NCBI GenBank assembly: GCA_003446295.1
Contig: DMBB01000042.1
Location: 1 to 7,524 of the forward strand
Length of the DNA: 7,524 nucleotides
Direction: 5' to 3'
Source of the DNA: Erysipelotrichaceae bacterium
Lineage (GTDB): Bacteria > Bacillota_I > Bacilli_A > Erysipelotrichales > Erysipelotrichaceae
Shown: one piece after another, positions 7,153 to 7,524 of the stretch
Position numbering within the stretch: position 1 is the stretch's first letter
How the letters are laid out: each line of letters starts with the position of its first letter
The notes under the pieces: generated by a model
Seen by the model: only the letters and a program-made list of their open reading frames with translations
Told to the model about the DNA's origin: nothing
Databases searched by the model: none
Position numbers and translations under genes: made by a program

Positions 7153-7524
7153 ACTCTGCTTCCTTTGCAACAAGCTTGATGTGCTCGCTGTCTGCGCTGC
7201 CAAGTACGGCACCTGCAGGAACAACAACATCATCTGCTACGATGCAGCGGGTGACTTTTGCACCTTCACCTACAACAGCGCCAGGCATAATGACGGAGTC
7301 AACGACCTTTGCGCGTTCTTCGATCGTGCAGTTTGTACCCAGTACGGAATTCTTGATATCACCAAGGACAACACTTCCCTGTGTGACATAGCTGTTTTCC
7401 ACATGCGCATCAGCGCCGATATACTGCGGAAGTGTATTGATGTCTTCGGTGTAGATCTTCCAGGAATTATCGCCCAGATCCAGCTCTGAATTTGCATTCA
7501 GCAGATCCATGTTTGCTTCCCACA
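7151..7524 (-). CDS. glgC: glucose-1-phosphate adenylyltransferase, C-terminal part (5' end outside window)
   Basis: GlgC makes ADP-glucose from glucose 1-phosphate and ATP, the committed step of bacterial glycogen synthesis. Only about 124 C-terminal residues of a roughly 380-residue enzyme are visible. The reading frame stays open to the edge and reads WEANMDLLN at 7522 downward, a conserved GlgC segment, so the ATG at 7510 is an internal Met and not the start. Beyond it lies a left-handed beta-helix with imperfect hexapeptide repeats: IGADAHVENSYV, VVLGDIKNSVLG, IEERAKVVDSVIMPGAVVGEGAKV, then CIVADDVVVPAGAVLG. These match the trimer- and allosteric-site region of the family. The catalytic domain, and hence activity, cannot be judged here. 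The TAG stop forms part of the glgD Shine-Dalgarno, 11 nt before the glgD start. Confidence 0.94.
   Translation of the reverse strand, partial: WEANMDLLNANSELDLGDNSWKIYTEDINTLPQYIGADAHVENSYVTQGSVVLGDIKNSVLGTNCTIEERAKVVDSVIMPGAVVGEGAKVTRCIVADDVVVPAGAVLGSADSEHIKLVAKEAE

Noticed and set aside
7508..7510. ATG at 7510 as the start of a short 119-residue protein
   Set aside because: The frame is open upstream and reads WEAN before the Met, which matches internal GlgC sequence; there is no ribosome site.

Overview
Every gene in this window lies on the minus strand, so transcription runs from high to low coordinates. The content is mainly chromosomal central-carbon metabolism: the end of a glycogen-synthesis operon (glgC 3' part, glgD, glgA), a two-gene accessory unit (a lipoprotein and a small membrane protein), then a glycolytic operon (pgk, tpiA, eno 5' part). 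I see no tRNA, rRNA, CRISPR array, IS element or phage gene.

The organism is most likely a Firmicute of moderate GC (near half by eye). The reasons are the strong AGGAGG ribosome-binding sites, the separate GlgC/GlgD pair (a Firmicute arrangement), and a PGK that closely resembles the Bacilli/Staphylococcus type (SHLGK and [14 protein letters not shown] motifs). A gut Erysipelotrichia-like bacterium is my best guess, but it is inference and not proven here.

Layout from upstream to downstream: glgC (7524-7151, enters from outside the window), glgD (7139-6027) and glgA (6013-4562) are spaced 11 and 13 nt apart, and each upstream TAG stop forms part of the next gene's Shine-Dalgarno. A hairpin with a U-tract at 4549-4518 ends this unit. 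A candidate promoter and an 18-bp palindrome precede a lipoprotein gene (4436-3384) carrying two InlB/Flg_new-type repeats and a C39-like papain-fold domain that has lost its catalytic Cys and His. A 79-residue protein with three predicted membrane segments follows (3364-3125). A 123-bp intergenic region (3002-3124) holds an extended -10 promoter for pgk, a Rex/CRP-like inverted repeat, and a near-consensus promoter pointing the other way. Then come pgk (3001-1823), tpiA (1817-1065) and eno (1000 to beyond the left edge).

GlgC/GlgD make ADP-glucose and GlgA polymerises it into glycogen. PGK, TPI and enolase are core steps of lower glycolysis. The glycolytic run lacks gapA upstream of pgk and a phosphoglycerate mutase between tpiA and eno. 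The most unusual items are the degenerate C39 domain, the regulatory architecture of the 3002-3131 region, a 10-residue insertion in enolase just after its catalytic Glu, and complementary sequences flanking tpiA. I found no clearly new multi-gene system.
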